Shown in pieces: positions 36,027 to 47,700 of a stretch of DNA of 64,000 nt. The stretch spans positions 28,482,406 to 28,546,405 of the forward strand of contig CAMZMU010000048.1 in NCBI GenBank assembly GCA_947311845.1, written 5' to 3'. This DNA is from Poa pratensis. Taxonomy: Eukaryota; Streptophyta; Magnoliopsida; Poales; Poaceae. A model generated the notes under the pieces. It saw only the letters and a program-made list of their open reading frames with translations. It was not told the DNA's origin and did no database searches. The stretch's first letter is position 1, and each line of letters opens with the position of its first letter. The translations under genes were made by a program, and so were the position numbers.

Positions 36027-37101
36027 TGTCGGGGGGTTGCCCCCGGGTAGGGCAAAGATGTGGTGTTAAGTGTTGCAAAGGGCTAGCCGGATCAACATCT
36101 AGCCGGGTCAACATCTAGCCTAGTCGGTTAGCACTTGATCAAGCTAAAGTGCGAAAAGACGCCAGAGAGGATCCGGTAAAGTCTAACCGAATCAGAGGAA
36201 GGAAACCGGTTAAGTTAGCCGGGTTGGTCAGGAAGGACCCGGATAAGGTAATCCGGATATTGCACAAAGGCCAAGTAATGTCAGAAAGGTTCACGGGTTC
36301 TGCAGGTCTCCTGCCAGAAGTTGAGAAGACAGCCGGGTCAAGTCACAGGTTTTCCGGGTCGCAAGGCCCTAGGCGCTGACTTGGCCAATTCGGGAAAGAG
36401 GATATGACCAGGGCCCGGGGGGCTACGCCTGCCATTGCCCAAAGTGGCAAGATAGGCCTGCTAGGGACTTGACGGCCAGGTCAGGTCACGGGATTCCTGG
36501 GAGCACAGCAACCTAGGAGCTGACTCGGCCAATTCGGGAAAGGGGCAGTGGCTAGGCTACTGTGGTCTACACTGCCTTAAGCTCAAAGAGGAAAGATAAG
36601 CCTGTGGTGGACAGAGGATGAGCTGGGCTGAGTGACAGGGGCCAGTATTTGTCCTGTTCTCCTTGTCCATGCCATTGTCCTCTGCGGCGAGGGCAAAAGG
36701 GTAATTCGGTTACTGTATATATGCACCACCACCTTCCCCTGTGAGGAGGATCGACCATTGTGAGCATCATTTCCCCCCAAGCTTCATCTTCTACCTGGAG
36801 CTCACTCCATTATTCATCATACAGCTCAAGGAGCGCTCTGTACTTGTAAACACTTGAGATATAAGAGAGTAGGCTAGAGCTGCAGTAGGGGTGTTACCTC
36901 CACAAGAGGGCCCCGAAGCAGGGTACATCGTGGTGTTCTTTGCTGTTCTTGGTTTGCTCTGTTCTTGTTGGTTCTTGCGACTTCTTGCTTATTCTTCATG
37001 CGTGCTTCGTGAGCGCGCAAACCCTCCCCGGTTCCCCCAACGCCCAAGCGAGCCCACACTTAAGCCATCCCCATGGCATCTGCCGTGACACCACCACGAC
37101 A
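36027..37101 (+). repeat. 3' LTR of the inner element
   Basis: Near-identical to 22574-23647. It ends CGACA and is followed by GATAT and then the resumed outer integrase. Its own ATG at 37073 faces out into the outer element. Confidence 0.96.
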
Positions 37102-37106
37102 GATAT

Positions 37107-37819
37107 GGTTACCCCCATAGCATTATCTCGGATAATGGCACAAACTTTGCTGTGGGAAAGTTTGCTCGATTCTGTGCAGATAAGAGAATTCGGTTGGACA
37201 TAGCCTCGGTGGCACACCCTGAGGCAAATGGGCAAGTGGAAAGAGCAAATGCATTGGTGTTAGCCGGTATTAAAGCTCGGCTGATTGAACCACTGTTGCG
37301 AACACCGGGATGTTGGATAGAGGAAATACCAGCAGTGATGTGGGGTCTAAGGACCACACCAAATCGATCAACTGGCTATACGCCATTTTTTCTGGTCTAT
37401 GGGGCAGAAGCGGTCTTGCCAACCGACATGGAATATGATTCGCCGAGAGTGGCGTTGTACATTGAAACCGAGGCAAAAGAAGCTCAGGAAAATGATGTTG
37501 ATTTGCTCGAAGAAGCACGAGAACTGACCTTATCTCGGTCAGCCATATATCAGCAAAATCTCCGACGCTATCATAGCCGGAAGATCAGCCCTCGAGTTTT
37601 CGAGAGGGAGATTTGGTGTTGAGGCTAGTGCAACGCAAAGCAGGCCGGCACAAGTTGTCACCTCCATGGGAGGGACCGTTCATTGTGAGCAGGGCTCTGC
37701 ACAATGATTCATACTATCTTATAGATGCACAGGCACCGAGGAAAAATGTGATGGACAAATCCGGAGAGGAGATGAAAAGACCCTGGAATGTAGCTCTACT
37801 TCGTCCCTTTTACTCATAA
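37107..37819 (+). pseudogene. Outer element integrase, C-terminal half
   Basis: This is the exact continuation of the frame interrupted at 22573. Removing the inner element and one GATAT copy joins ILRY to GYPHSIISDNG. It contains the second catalytic Asp (SDNG), the conserved VAHPEANGQVERANALVLAG with the third acidic residue (QVE), and the grass-typical RTTPNRSTGYTPFFLVYG. The C-terminal tail (37613-37819) with LSPPWEGPFIVSRALHN ends WNVALLRPFYS. Single-base breaks lie near 37150 and 37610. The integrase would insert the DNA copy in the nucleus; here it is disrupted by the insertion itself. Confidence 0.93.
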
Positions 37820-38428
37820 GGGCGCAGTGTATGTATCTCGGTTTTTCCTTTGAATATAATGTCGGCACTCCGAAAAGAAACTCGGGGACTGCCTTTGTCT
37901 ATATGCTTGTGTTTTATCTCGGTTTTTTCTGTGTTGTTCATATGTCGGATGATTTTGAGACCTCGTTTCAAAGTTCAAGTAATGTATGCTATGTTGTTGT
38001 GATCTTGTGACTCGACTGACGAACGCCGAAATGGCAGTCAAGAGCAGAGGTTATGGTATATGGTAAACATGAAAATGAACTCGGGGACTCGGTCCTAGAA
38101 AGATCCGACATATGTCGTTGACGAACCCGGTTTTTTCTTTTCCTTGTGTCGGATGACTCTAAACCTTACCTCAAAATTTATAAGTATTGTATGCTATATT
38201 TTCTATCTTGGGACTCGACTGTCGAACGCCTGTATGGTAGACAAGAGCAAAGATCGACAAGTATAGTGAACAAGAAAGTAAACTCGGGGACTCGGTTTAA
38301 ATTGATCCGACGTAAACCTCGTCTTGGGTCGAGTTAAGCAAAATAAAGTAGCACTGCGGAATACTTAAACGTATATTTACATCTGCACCCGGCATTCCGG
38401 GGATTTAATAGTTCAATGTTTGATAAGC
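37820..38428 (+). other. Non-coding spacer between pol and antisense gene, outer element
   Basis: Homologous to 30470-31078. Three tcggggact motifs lie at 37882, 38081 and 38284. Two diverged blocks with 'ttgtgactcgactg' lie near 38005 and 38210. No gene is supported. Confidence 0.6.
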
Positions 38429-40495
38429 TTAGGCAGCTGCCTCGGAGGAGCTCGGAGCAGTTGGAGCGTTGCGAGGCTCGGAAGCAGTCTCGGCCGCAGA
38501 AGAAGCTTCAGTGGTTGGAGCAACCTCGGGTGTTGGAGTGGCTGCAGAGGCACCGGCAGTGTCGGAAACCGGCTTCTCAAATGTCTCGGTTACCGGCTTC
38601 TCGGAAGTGTCGGTCTCGGTCGACTTGGCAGTTTCGGTCGCAGCCGGCTTGGTGATGTCGGTTGCTCCAGCAGCAGAGGTCTCCGTTGCTCCGGCAGCAG
38701 TAGTATCGGTCGCGCCGGCAGTGGCAGCGTCGGAGTTTCGACCTCGATCTCCTCATCGACGTCCTCTTCTTCGTCTTCGCCCTCTTCGTCATCCTGGTCA
38801 TCTCCTTCGTCGTCCGAGTAGGCGGGACCCGGGATGAAGTGTCGGGTGGGAGCGTAGCTGGCCATGAATTTGGCTGCATCTTTGCGGCTCTCTATTAATG
38901 TCGGATCGGAGGTCCATTTGGAGCCTTGGCGCAGGGAACGCACGGCGTTGAGATTGATGGACTCGTACCAGGAGAGCACAAAGGTCAGTGCTTGATCAGC
39001 TCCGGCACGAGCTGCTGAGGATCTCCACTCTCGGATCCTGGCCTCGGCTCCCGACAGACACTTGGACAGTTCTTCAATTGTAGCCGGAGTCTGGGATTCT
39101 GGCCATAAGGCTTGGTAAACTTTGATACCAGCATCAAGAAGATCCAGGCCAATGGCCTTCAAGGGAGAGATGCGAGCATTCAGAGCAGTCAAGTGATCTT
39201 CAATATCCCATTCCTCCGGGATTGGGCCAGCCTCGGCTCTTTTCGCTCGTGCCTTGCGAACAACGTTGAGTGCAGCAGCCTTGGAGTGGGCAAAATGATC
39301 TGAAGACAGAAAAGCTATCACCAAATTGAGCTATATACCGGCATATCTTAATGTCGGCGCAAGTAATGAAAGCAAAAGGAAAGGATAAAGAAACTTACAG
39401 TCCATCTCCTTGTTCAGCCGGGTGAGCTCGCGGAGCCAGATGTCGGATTTTGCCTTGAGGGCATCCAGTTCTCCTTGAGCCGAGGTAGCGCGAACCTCGG
39501 ACGCCTCGAGCGTTTCCTTGTGCTTTTGAGCAGCTTCCTCCTTTTGCATCAGGGCCTGCTCAATGCCGGTTTTCTCGCCCTGGACCCGGGCAAGTTCCTC
39601 CTGGAGCCGAGACACTTCTTGCCGTTCCTTCTGAAGGGCAGCGGCGTGCGCTTGTTCCTTGTTCTTCAGTGTCTCCTGAAGTTGCTTGTGGGACCGCTTG
39701 AGCTTGTTGTGGTCCAGAAGCAACTTCCGAAACACCGTGGTCCGAGCATTGGTGCAATCCTGAAAAGGGCAAAGAGTTAAGCTGACTGTCGGATTTTTAA
39801 AGATTCCTACCGAGTAAAACTCGACAAGAATCTCGGGGACTGGGTGTCGGATTTTTTAAAAAAGATCGGAAGTGTCGGATTTTTTGAGTCTAAATGGTGA
39901 AAATTTGGTGAAGATTCGCGCTGAGTAATCTTTACTCGGGCGAGCACAGGTCACTCAACCCGAATCTCGGGGACTGGAGATTGTGTATGTTTATCATCTA
40001 TGGCAAGGAAAATAAAAGTTTGGCTGAGGAAAAGATACCTCGGCAAGCTTGCTGGCTCGAAGGGTCGAGACTTGCAAATTGTGCATAGCCTGAGCAAGTG
40101 CACTGGGGCTAGCTGGGTGAGGAATGACCGGGTGCACGGAGGAGACCTCGCTTGTGTCGGCAGCGTTCCAGTCCATGTGATACTGGTTCTCCGAGCCTAG
40201 GCTGTGTCCACTTTGAGTTTGGAGCTGGGGTAAAACCCAGCTGCTGCTGGTGACTCGGGAGACAGAAGTGGTAAGAGCTTGGTGCTCCGGGGTAGTCGTT
40301 GGAGTCAACACCACTTGTCTCTCCGGGTTGGCAAGCTGTTTCCCGGTGGCTGCTTGGCTATGTGTCGACTTGGCAAATGGAGCAGCTTTCCGAGTTGTTA
40401 ACTCGGTGGACTTGGTGGGGGACTTGGTGGTGGACCTCGGCCGGGGCGGCTGCTTTGGCTGCTGCTGGTGCTGTTGAGGTTGTTGCTGTCCTTGG

Positions 40496-40539
<44 letters not shown>

Positions 40540-42395
40540 TGGTTGTGGCTGCTGTTGTTGCGGCAGTGGTTGTTGTGGTGGTGGTTGCTGTGCGCCCGAG
40601 GTCACCGAAGTGTCGGCCCGCGGGATGTCGGTTTCCGTGGTGGGGGCACCGGAGCCTTCATCTTGGTCGAGGATCACAACCTCGGGAATGACAGTTGAGG
40701 TGGCAGGCGCCCCGGAATCATGTGGCCGAGGTTCGGCTGTACTCGGAAGAGGCGAGCGCATAGAAGAGGCACTCTGGTCAACTTCAAGGGGGGCGCTGCG
40801 TCAAACAAGAAAAAGTGTTATGTCGGCAAAAAGTTATCCCGGCAGAAGGAAAAAAGGAAGTAAGCTTGTGTCGGCAAAGAGTATCTTACCCTTCAGTTAC
40901 TGGCGGCATCTTCTTGCCCTTCCTCGGTTTGACCGCTCCTCTCCTCTGTCGCTTCGCCTGCGGCGCAGCTGGATCCGAGGATGTGGAAGTTCCGGTTTTC
41001 GAGGTACCGGTCTCTGCGCGCTTGCGGGATGCCACTTGCTTGCCCGAGGTAGCAGGGCGTGCACTCGGGGCAGAGCCACCCGGGTTAGTTGATGCCGGGG
41101 CTGGGGGAGCACAGGCGATGGGACGAGCGTCAATTACCTCTAGCATTTCGAGGTCATCATCATCTGACCAATCTCGGATGGAAGCTCGGGCTCGAGGCTT
41201 ACCCGAGGTAGGGGTACCAGCTCTCGGTATTGGCAGCTGATCCTCGTCGTCCGGATCTTCTACCTCGGCGATGTCCGGGGCAGGGATATCTTGGCCCCAT
41301 TTGGCGGAGGGATCCTCTCCATCTTCGGTCTTTTGCCGAGTAAACCTCTGCGAGTTAAAAGCAGTAAAACCGAGTTAGTTTATGAGCCAAGTATGGAGCC
41401 GACAGAGGGCAGATCTCGGCACAAAAAGTATATCGGTATAAATTGCAAGTTACTTACTTGTTCCGGAAGCCGAGCTCTGTCATGAGGTTCTAGACCCCAT
41501 TCCCATTCCTCGGTCATCGTCGTTCGGGCAATGGCCTTGACGCGTCTTCTGACCTCGGATTTGGTCAGCTCGTGGGTGCTGATCCGGGTTGGATCATACT
41601 GGCCACTCATATGGCAGATCTTGTGAACCCGGTTCTGGAGGGGGGAGACGCGGCGACTGACGAAAGTCCTCAAGAGATCGTCGCTTAGCAGGCCCGCTCC
41701 CACCAGCTCCTCAACAATCTGATGAATGTCATTGATCTCGCGGTTCGTGTCCCTTGGGTTGAAGCTCCAGTTATGCTGCTCCGTGGGGTAGCAAGAGCAA
41801 ATGCCGGCAGGTTCAGAAGATCGATGTTATCTGGGCTGTCCGGGTTCTTCACATAGAAGAACGTGCGCTGCCATTTCCGGCATGAATCCAGGCCCTGAAT
41901 CCGGGGGAAGATGGAACCTCTCCGAGGTATGATGGTAGCAGCTCCGCACGGGGTCATCACCTTGGGGAAGTTCTTGTTCTCCGGATCCGGGAGACTCTGC
42001 TTCCGGAGTTGGAAATACTTGGCCCAGAGCTCGACGGTGGGCCAGAGTCCGAGGTATCCCTCGGAGAAAGCAACGCATGCCGAGAGCGTTGTGAAGGCAT
42101 TAGCTGGTAGATGGTGGGGCTGAAGATGAAACTTGTCGAGGAAAGCTCGGAAGAAGGTGCTCGCCGGGAGTCCGAAGCCGCACTCAAAATGCGCGACAAA
42201 GACTACCCGTTCACCCTTCTGAAGATCCGGTTCGGCCTCGTCGCCGGGAACCCGGCATATCACTTGTGCCGGAATTCGTTTGGTCCGGACAAGCCAGTCT
42301 ATCTCGCCCTGGGTCACGTCGGAACCTTCCCACCCGGCGCGCTCTCCTTCCTCGGCGATATCCTCGGCAGGTTCCGGGATATTGCTGGTGGACAT
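38429..42395 (-). pseudogene. Antisense five-exon gene of the outer Tat element (PF04195-type protein)
   Basis: Homologue of 31079-34970 with the same exon plan: 42395-41458, 41347-40890, 40795-40039, 39759-39399, 39299-38429, all with GT/AG borders. The start is the ATG of MSTSNIPEPAEDIAEE at 42395; an acceptor-like cttttgcag just upstream suggests a leader intron. Exon 1 carries GERVVFVAHFECGFGLPAST, HHLPANAFTTLSAC and EGYLGLWPTVELWAKYF. Exon 3 is glutamine-rich. Exon 4 is a coiled coil (EEAQKHKETLEASEVRATSA). Exon 5 has a long Asp/Glu run and an alanine/threonine-rich tail ending PSSSEAAA. One base seems missing in exon 1 near 41790 and one in exon 5 near 38735, so this copy reads as frame-broken. 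The function is unknown. Confidence 0.78.
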
Positions 42396-43765
42396 CTCGG
42401 AAGAGATCTGCAAAAGAGACACAGCAGAACCGAGATAAGTGTCTCGGAGTATATGTGCAATAGAGGAACCGAGATAAGTATCTCGGAGTATTCAGGCTAT
42501 AAAGGAACCGAGATAGGTATCTCGGAACATTTGGGCAACGTCGGAAAAGAGCATAAGTGGCGGGAAACACGTTTCTGTGGCTAAGTGTTTGATGGAAAGA
42601 TCTACGGGAAAAGATAAATAGAAGGTAAATACAAGAACTTGGGAGTTGAAACTTATGAAGATCCGCGGAGAAACTATTGCAAGATGGTTAAGAGGCAGTG
42701 TGAAGAAGATCTAAAAGGGATCTAAGTAACTATGGGCAATGGCATCTACGGAGGAGAGAGCAAGTCCATCGGAGAAGATGAGCAAAGTTCGCCGGAGAGG
42801 ATGAACGTGTTCATCGGAGAGGATGAACACGTTTCGTCAACAGTGCTAAGGGAGAGGAACTTACCGGAGATTGCGACGGTGATGTGGGGCGAAGGTGCGC
42901 GGGGCTTGCCGGAGTTGCGCGTGTCCGGTGGTGGCGCGAGGTACTCCGGTGGGCGGTGGCGTGAGAGTTCCGGCGTCGTGCGGTAGCAGAGTTCGCTGCG
43001 CGGCGGCGGCGATGGTGCGGGGGAGAAAGAAAGGAGAAGAGGATTGCGGAGAAGACGAGAATATGAGCTCGTCCCCCTATTTATGGGTACGGCGCGCGGG
43101 CGGTTTCCGGTTTTACCGCGTGCAGTTACCGCAACGTGCGCGCGGATTAACCGCGCACGATCTGCGCGGTTGCGTGGTTTGCGGCCGCACGATCTACCGC
43201 ATCGTGGGCCACAGAGTGGTAACGGTACGCGGCGTGATCGTGTGCGGTTACTGGCGCGGGAATCGAGGAGGCACGCAGCGGTCAAAGGCACTCAAGTGCC
43301 CATGCGACTTGACGGCGCGTGACGTGGGCGGCGTGCGTGCAGTGATACGTCTATCCGCGCACAGGAACCGAAGTAACGCGCAGAGTTTCTCTGCCACGTG
43401 CTGTGGAGAGATCCTGGGAGAGATTGTGGGAATCTTTCTGTGTCGGAGAGACCGGCACAAGGGTAAATCTCGGAGGTTGAGGGAAGTTTGGTCTTTGAAG
43501 CTCGCAACAAACCGGCATGTGAATGTCGGATGGTTGGATTAAGTGGAGTTGGTCGAGAAAGCTTGACTCGCTCCGTCAGCAAAATTCTAGTGTCGGATAA
43601 TACCGACACTGGAGCTTATGTCGGAATCAGTGGAAGAGGTTGTTCATGGCTTTACGGTTGAACCGACATGGTAATGTCGGATGCTTGTAATGGTTGTTTC
43701 GGTTGGTTAAACCTGCTGTGGCCCTCCATCCAAGGCTGCAGGACCGCACCAGCTTCGGGGACTAA
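42396..43765 (-). promoter_or_regulatory. Leader/promoter region of the outer antisense gene
   Basis: No conserved coding sequence. On the minus strand it contains a TATA-like cataaatag (43077-43085) followed by a TC-rich leader, and a triple hairpin repeat (42430-42525) nearer the ATG. The segment 43085-43400 is rich in CGCG and 'ccgcgcg' motifs. The region ends with the tcggggact motif (43755-43763) before the 3' LTR. Confidence 0.5.
42430..42525. repeat. Three near-perfect hairpins, 39-bp spacing
   Basis: The palindrome ccgagata-ag-tatctcgg occurs at 42430-42447 (one mismatch), 42469-42486 and 42508-42525 (ag replaced by gg), each preceded by aa and followed by ag or aa. The repeat lies just upstream of the antisense ATG. 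Confidence 0.9.
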
Positions 43766-44765
43766 TGTCGGGGGGCTACCCCCGGGTAGGGTCATGATGA
43801 GGTAAAAGCAGTGCCCAAGTGTGGGCCAGGTTACAGTAAAAACCGGAGTGCCTGGACTTGGGAGCGTGATGTAGGTGCAAACTGACATAAGCATACCGAG
43901 TTAACCCAGGCCTAAAGGGACCGAGGTACCATGCTGGTGATAGCCGGCATGTGGCGACCGAGACAAGAGATCCGAGATAACATAACCGACATATGTATGT
44001 CGGTAACTTGTGTGTTTTCTTGTGTGCAGGGAAGGATATCTGAGGAAGGTGGATCCGGCATATCTGTGCCGGGTTACCCATGTGTCGGGCAGGAGTCAAT
44101 GCTCCTGTCACCTCCCGTCTGGCACAGGAGCGCCTGACACGGAAGCGCCTGACACGGGGGTGTGCAGGAGACCGAGATGGCAGGCCATCATTCCACCGCT
44201 GACTCCGGGTTATCCGGGAGCAGACTACGAGGCAGAGGCATGGGCAGGCCCTGTCTGGTCGCTGACCTCGGGCGTACTTTGGAGCAGAGACATGGGACAG
44301 GACATGGGCAAGCCACGTCCTGTCCACTATGCAGAGACAATCATGACGTGCAGGCGTGCGTATCTGCAGTGCCGGTACGGTGAGGTGACCGTTGCATGTG
44401 GAGGGGTATTCCGGTAACCCGGTTTAGCCTATATATGTGCCCTCACCCCCTCCTGCGTGAGGGACGATGCCCTGGGAGACACTTCCCCCACAGCTTCATC
44501 TTCTACTTTGTGCCTTGCACCATTGTTGTGTTACACAGCTCAAGGAGCAAGCTTGTATTTGTGATACCGAGATATATAGAGAGAGACAGGCAGGAGTAGG
44601 GGCTTTACCTCTTCACGAGGGCCCTAAACCTGGGTAGATCTTGGTGTGCTGGTGTGTTCTTCGTGTGTGCTTCTTAGCGCGCTAGCCCCCTCCCGGATTC
44701 CACCAGCGTCCATCGGCCCCACACTTTAGCCATCCCATGGCATCTGCCGTGATACCACCACGACA
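43766..44765 (+). repeat. 3' LTR of the outer element
   Basis: Pairs with 15556-16551. It starts TGTCGGGGGG, ends CGACA, and is followed by the AAATG duplication. Confidence 0.96.
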
Positions 44766-44770
44766 AAATG

Positions 44771-47700
44771 GTAGACATGCAGCAACTGCCCATAGTTAAT
44801 ATCAGCATGTGCAGAATAACTCAAAGAACACCAATTTACACATTAGAAGGTGGAAATGGCCATAAGTATGCAAAAAGGGAATAAATTGTAAACAAACTGA
44901 CCACAAAGCTCTAATAGAAGCTAGTGTGCAATCCGAAACTGCAAACCTGCGTACAATTTATGATTCAAATCCTTGAAACTAAACAAAATACAGAATAACT
45001 GAAACACTCTGATTTTCCAATTATTTAATGAATCATGGTTTCTGCCTATAAAAATGTACTGACTAATATATGAAATGCTATTCTCTGGAGGTTACAAAAT
45101 TGCGATCCTAGGCGGTGCATTCCCTCCATTTTATTCTGAAGAAAATGTGGGATGCAATCCAATATGATATTATTAAACAATACGCGATCTAGTATGCTAT
45201 ACATGATACCCAAGGAATTAAGTCCATGTGCTCGCAACTAAACTGCTATTTTACAATATGAATATGAGCTCCTCTATGGAAGTTAGCTTTGCAAAGAGCC
45301 ATATCTTAAAAGATGCGAAAATTGTAGAGAACTATTTCATGAAACCTAACTCACAACACAGTAGAACAATAGATATGATCCATTGCAAATAGGATCATGG
45401 TTAACAATTATAGGACAAAACTGTTTGTAACAAATCCAGATCTACTCCATGCTCCACATGTTTAAGAAGATCCATCACAAGGCGGTCCTTTAGCACAAAT
45501 TGGGGAAACCCCTGCATATTGGAGCCACCTCGGCTACATCAATGAGAACCGGATGAAAATCACAACATAAATAGCTCTATCGGCCTTGGGCATAGCCAAG
45601 TAACATTATAGAGAAATATATTACAGAAAGTAGCAACATCTTGGTTCTATAGCAAAGTAGCTTACTCTCACTCACTTGGTTAATTGTTTTTTAAACCATT
45701 GATAAAAAATATAGATTGAACTGCTTTATGCAGAATCTTGCCCGCCAGGAGGTAATTTTTTCTATAAATTCTAGTAACACATTTCTATCTGGTTCCTATA
45801 TTCAGTTGTCTGTCTCGCACAATCAACACTAACAAATATATTACAGCAGGTATACGCACGGTTCGAAGACATGCAAGACATTATATTCTGCGACACCACA
45901 TTAACATCAGAGACAGATGCATGTTCATCCGTGTGGTTGTTCACTCTGGCTACCTAAACAATGGTAATGAGCAACGTCACTTTTCCTATAACCAAAAAAA
46001 CTCTTTTACTATACCCACAATAAAACAATGCTTTTACTATATCCATAAGCATAAAAAACAAAATTATATCACTTAGAAAACTCTACTTTTTCTACCTATG
46101 CATGTAGCAAGATGAATATATGCTCTTTTTTGGGAAGAGATGTGAACCATGGCCACGGCTGTGTGCCAACTCCCTTCAAGAAGCAGGTGTATTGACGATT
46201 TGATTCCAGAACTGAAGATGAACAGATGAAAGGGGAGCAACTCTACCCACCGACTCTACTACTCGGATGTTAAAACATAACACCTGAGATCAACCCAACC
46301 AAACTGAATCAATGAAAATCATGTAGATGATTTAAAGAACAGAAATAAGGAAAAATATGTGATCTTTGTCCTAGGTATCATTGCAGCATTATAGCACTTT
46401 CACAGCACTCATAGTGAATAGGATGTGTCGTGAACAACAACAGTAGTAAACTGAACCGTGCAGAAAACAATGCAAGAAAACTCACGATCATACTAAGAGG
46501 AAGAGCAACCAGATGTGCAAGGATTAACAGAGCAGATCAATGCTTAGAACCAAAGTATTATACATGGTCAGAGAAGACAAAAGAACACCCAAACATGATT
46601 ATAGAAGGTGTAGATTGCATGTCCTCACCTAGCTGAGTGAACTTCACTGATGACCTTTTGAGGTACTCGATCATTAAGCTGCTCTTTTTGTACACTCGCT
46701 AGTGACCAAAGGTTAATCTTGCCCACTCAAAGAATAGAAGTCCTAACATGTACATAATAGGAATGAAATGTTACAGCAGCAGAGCACATAAAAAAGGGAT
46801 GACTTGTGAAAGATTGAGCAGAGAGTGCATAAATTCGGTTTCACCATGTCTCAAGATAAGGAGTCGATGGAAGGGGAGCACGATGGAACCAGCACGACAC
46901 AATTGAGCAAACCTCCGCCTATATTTTTCTCTCTGCATAAACATAGAATAATAAAATAAATATGAGAATATTTTATGGATGCCATGCGAACATGCATCTG
47001 CAACAATAAAATTTAAGGATGCATGCATTTGGTCAAATAGAAGGATCGCATGACAAATATAATAAAGAAATCAACTATTGTGTGGCAAATATGACCATAC
47101 ATATATGGGGTTTTAAAATCATCCAATTTCAGTCTAAAATTACAGTAATGGGGAACCAGCCACAAATCAAAATAAAAACCGTAACCTATTTTATTTCTGC
47201 GAAAAAATAGTTTTGGTAACTTCAAATAATTCATGCAAAATAATTTGGGAGCATTATTTTGCCTGAACCATACTCCACTAAGAACAATAAATAATGGGCA
47301 AGAAAATCCTCTTGCTACACTGGCTACAAACTTCCTACCAGCGGCAAACATTCACATAAATAAAATTTGGCATGTGTCCACCATAAAAAAGCATTCAAGT
47401 AATATGATGAGTTTTACTGTTTTAGCAAGCAAACCCTTGGTTATAAATTTCAACCAAATCATTTTACACTTAAATGTTAAGACTAAGTTCAGTAAAAAGG
47501 AAGATAATTTATATTTCTTATGATTTTTTCACACATTTGAAAGTGCAAATAATTAGGAAATTTGTTGTCCACTCTTGTTTACCGTCATTCAGTTATTCAG
47601 CAAGGCTCCCAATTCAAATGGAACTAAATGGGAACAAACAAATTATTAAGACCCATCTCCTTCTCAAATGGCTGGAATGCAAATGACCAAGTGACCAGAT

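Larger units (their letters stand above)
22574..37101 (+). mobile_element. Inner Gypsy/Tat LTR retrotransposon (14.5 kb), nested in the outer integrase
   Basis: LTRs at 22574-23647 (1074 bp) and 36027-37101 (1075 bp) begin TGTCGGGGGG and end CGACA. The target duplication GATAT is at 22569-22573 and 37102-37106. It is in the same orientation as the outer element and colinear with it, including the antisense gene, and the LTR ends and primer binding site are shared, so both belong to one family. By my reading the LTRs differ by about two substitutions and a few one-base indels. It is therefore younger than the outer copy, as nesting requires. Confidence 0.96.
15556..44765 (+). mobile_element. 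Outer Gypsy/Tat LTR retrotransposon (14.7 kb without the nested copy)
   Basis: LTRs at 15556-16551 (996 bp) and 43766-44765 (1000 bp) begin TGTCG and end CGACA. The 5-bp target duplication AAATG is at 15551-15555 and 44766-44770. The order inside is primer binding site, gag, protease, reverse transcriptase, RNase H, integrase, then a minus-strand gene, then the 3' LTR; this is typical of the Tat branch of Gypsy in grasses. The integrase gene is split at 22573/37107 by a second element of the same family. The LTRs differ by about eight substitutions, nearly all transitions, and four one-base indels by my reading, so the insertion is recent. Confidence 0.96.

Noticed and set aside
42430..42525. 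CRISPR-like regular repeats
   Set aside because: Only three short palindromes with similar spacers, inside a plant retrotransposon.
31079..43085. Extra ORF near the 3' LTR as an envelope-like gene
   Set aside because: It is antisense and spliced, has no signal peptide or membrane segment, and matches the PF04195-type domain.
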